In this document: positions 4,458-6,033 of the stretch, in pieces | How positions within the stretch are numbered: position 1 is the stretch's first letter | Layout of the letters: each line of letters opens with the position of its first letter | NCBI GenBank assembly: GCA_009778415.1 | Contig: WRJV01000181.1 | Span: 1 to 6,033, forward strand | DNA length: 6,033 nucleotides | Direction of reading: 5' to 3' | Source: Clostridiales bacterium | GTDB lineage: Bacteria; Bacillota; Clostridia; Peptostreptococcales; Anaerovoracaceae | Translations under genes and position numbers: made by a program | Notes under the pieces: model-generated | The model's input: the letters and a program-made list of their open reading frames with translations, nothing else | The model's database searches: none | What the model was told of the DNA's origin: nothing

Positions 4458-6033
4458 ATGAGAAAAATGAGTAAAGGGCTTTCCTTTGTGCTGGTTTTGG
4501 CACTCGTACTGGGAAGCTTCTCCATGGCCTCCGCAGTAGCCGTCAAAGCGCCGGGCGACATCGTCAGGCTGAGCGACATTGCGGGAGTACCTGGGCAGGA
4601 AGAGATTGAGGTTTGCCAAAATCTCGGAATCATCACCGGCAACCCGGACGGGACATTCTTGCCGGATAAAGACGTGAATAGGGCAGAATTTGCCGCTATC
4701 ATCACAAGGACCATGGGCATACCTGAGAGTGCGCTGGCGGGCTTCTCCACCACGAGCTTCCAGGACACTTCCGGCTACGGCTGGGCGGTACCGTACCTTG
4801 CCTACTGCCATTCGAAGGGCATCATGCTCGGCGACGGCTACGGCAACGCGATGCCGGGCAGGACCATCACGGTAAACGAAGCCATGACCATGATCTGCAG
4901 GGCTCTCGGTTATGTGGAGAACAGCTCGAACCTGACAGGCACCTGGCCGTCGAACTACATCACCTTGGCTCAGAACCTGTGGCTCTACAACAACCTTGAC
5001 AGGAACGTGAAGCTGATGAGCAAGGAAATGTCTGCTATCGCGATCTACAACGCTCTGATGGTTCAGAAGGTTGCGGTTGCCTCAGACGGTAAAACCGATT
5101 TGCAGTGGAAGGTGCAGCCGAATCAGATATCAAATGGTGAAATGGCAAACTTCCTTAACACGGGGCTGGAATGCCGTGGCGACGATGAAACGTATCTTGG
5201 GTCCGGCGATGCAGTACCAGGGAACAGCCTGATCAGCATCATCGACAAGATTGGCGCGTATGGCATGGGCTACTACACTAAGAACGACGAATTGATTGCG
5301 TTCAAAATGGCCGACAACTTCGACCTCTTGACAGGGTACATGGACGGGAACAACTTCATCGCTGAAAACGGCAAGAAATACGCTTTCAACCAGTCTCCGA
5401 CAACTCTGCTCAACGGTGTCAGAAGGGTCTTTGACAACGCAGTAGCCGAGACGGTGGCTAGCGGCGGCGCAATCTTCTCCAACGCAGCACTAACCAACGT
5501 GGGCGACATGTTTGACAGCATCACTGACGGCTGGACCGACGGCGACATGCTCACTCTGTCCGGAGAAGTTACAGGGCTGACTTTCAGAACCGTAAGAGCC
5601 ATAGTTGGCTGGCACGCCACAGCTACCGACCAGCTATCCAGTTCGGACCTCAGGGACATCGAAGACGACAGTGCGCTGTTCAACAGCGACTTCCCGCTCG
5701 ACTATTATTCTGAAATAGCAGAAAGGCAAGTTTCCTTTGTAGGGATCGAAGGCCTTGACGATTTGGCGATAGACGATGTCGTATACGTATACGCTGAAGA
5801 CGACGGCGACGGCCCCATCAGGAAGGTGGCTGCCAGCAACGAAACGCTGGAAGGAACCATTGATGAAATCTCCGACGCTGATGGCGATGTGTTTATCGTG
5901 ATAGACGGCGACGAGTACAGTTTCTCAGCCGACTACCTCATCATCGAAGACGGTGCGTCAGTAAACGATGTGATAAATGACGCCGGCGCGGACTGCGAAG
6001 CACTCCTTGACGCTTATGGCAATATCTATGACA
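4458..6033 (+). CDS. S-layer homology domain protein, probable major surface protein (3' end outside window)
   Basis: The frame is open for 525 codons from ATG 4458 to the window end, with no stop. The signal peptide is residues 1-26 or 28 (MRKMSKG n-region, Leu/Val core, cleavage after ASA or AVA). SLH1 is about 48-88 (GNPDGTFLPDKDVNRAEF), SLH2 about 100-153 (FQDTSGYGWAVPYL), and SLH3 about 162-206 (TWPSNYI start; degenerate motif). Residues from about 210 on are acidic, rich in Asp/Gly/Asn/Thr and probably beta-rich, with no enzyme motif recognised. Similar short units appear at about 292-312 (TGYMDG...KKYAFN) and 466-490 (GTIDEI...GDEYSFS), suggesting repeated modules. The product would be exported and held on the wall by the SLH triad. 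Tandem promoters, a long leader, a strong ribosome site and mostly AAC/GAC codons for Asn/Asp suggest high expression, as for S-layer proteins. It is a paralogue of the two SLH proteins at the start of the window. Being the main S-layer subunit is inference. Confidence 0.9.
   Translation, partial: MRKMSKGLSFVLVLALVLGSFSMASAVAVKAPGDIVRLSDIAGVPGQEEIEVCQNLGIITGNPDGTFLPDKDVNRAEFAAIITRTMGIPESALAGFSTTSFQDTSGYGWAVPYLAYCHSKGIMLGDGYGNAMPGRTITVNEAMTMICRALGYVENSSNLTGTWPSNYITLAQNLWLYNNLDRNVKLMSKEMSAIAIYNALMVQKVAVASDGKTDLQWKVQPNQISNGEMANFLNTGLECRGDDETYLGSGDAVPGNSLISIIDKIGAYGMGYYTKNDELIAFKMADNFDLLTGYMDGNNFIAENGKKYAFNQSPTTLLNGVRRVFDNAVAETVASGGAIFSNAALTNVGDMFDSITDGWTDGDMLTLSGEVTGLTFRTVRAIVGWHATATDQLSSSDLRDIEDDSALFNSDFPLDYYSEIAERQVSFVGIEGLDDLAIDDVVYVYAEDDGDGPIRKVAASNETLEGTIDEISDADGDVFIVIDGDEYSFSADYLIIEDGASVNDVINDAGADCEALLDAYGNIYD

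Noticed and set aside
4416..4811. Minus-strand frames of 104-131 codons over the start of the last SLH gene
   Set aside because: They oppose a signal peptide and SLH1 with a strong ribosome site on the plus strand. No ribosome site or family signature was seen on the minus strand.
5273..5683. 136-codon minus-strand frame inside the last SLH gene
   Set aside because: It is low-complexity Ser/Leu/Val sequence mirrored from the codon pattern of a clear plus-strand gene. No start signals were seen.

Overview
The window looks like a chromosomal cell-surface and transport region from a Bacillota (Firmicutes) bacterium, most likely a member of Clostridia. The evidence is three S-layer-homology (SLH) proteins, Gram-positive style AGGAGG ribosome sites, consensus sigma-A promoters, moderate G+C, and Arg/Ile codons rich in AGG and ATA. 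Genus cannot be read from the sequence. No RNA gene, mobile element, CRISPR array or origin was seen. All five genes are on the + strand.

Left block (1-4161): the 3' end of an SLH-protein gene, a complete 480-residue SLH protein, an AEC-family (auxin efflux carrier-like) permease and a major facilitator superfamily (MFS) transporter. The gaps are 24, 17 and 13 bases, with no terminator or promoter recognised between the genes. They therefore look like one transcription unit whose promoter lies upstream of the window. The mix of wall-anchored proteins with two unrelated secondary transporters is the odd part. The transporter substrates cannot be named.

Intergenic block (4162-4457, about 296 bases): this is densely regulatory. 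It holds two promoters (an extended -10 TGATATAAT; then TTGACT, 18 bases, TATAAT). Each has, just upstream of or touching its -35, a pair of 7-base repeats at an 11-base period that resemble Pho boxes (sites of OmpR/PhoB-type regulators). A leader of about 125 nt follows. It contains a long imperfect stem (12 of 13 pairs) whose loop encloses a possible six-codon minicistron, just before a strong AAGGAGG site.

Right block (4458-end): the first 525 codons of a third, larger SLH protein with a signal peptide, an N-terminal SLH triad and acidic beta-rich modules. It is truncated by the window end. The strong promoters, long structured leader and good ribosome site suggest an abundant surface (S-layer-like) protein. 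This is inference from sequence signals only.

The three SLH proteins are paralogues: each has a TRAE-like motif only in its first SLH repeat, a GYGWA motif in the second, and a WP-x-(D/N)-(Y/F)-I start to the third. I see no clear previously undescribed system. The most promising places for one are the leader and operator region at 4162-4457 and the SLH-transporter operon.
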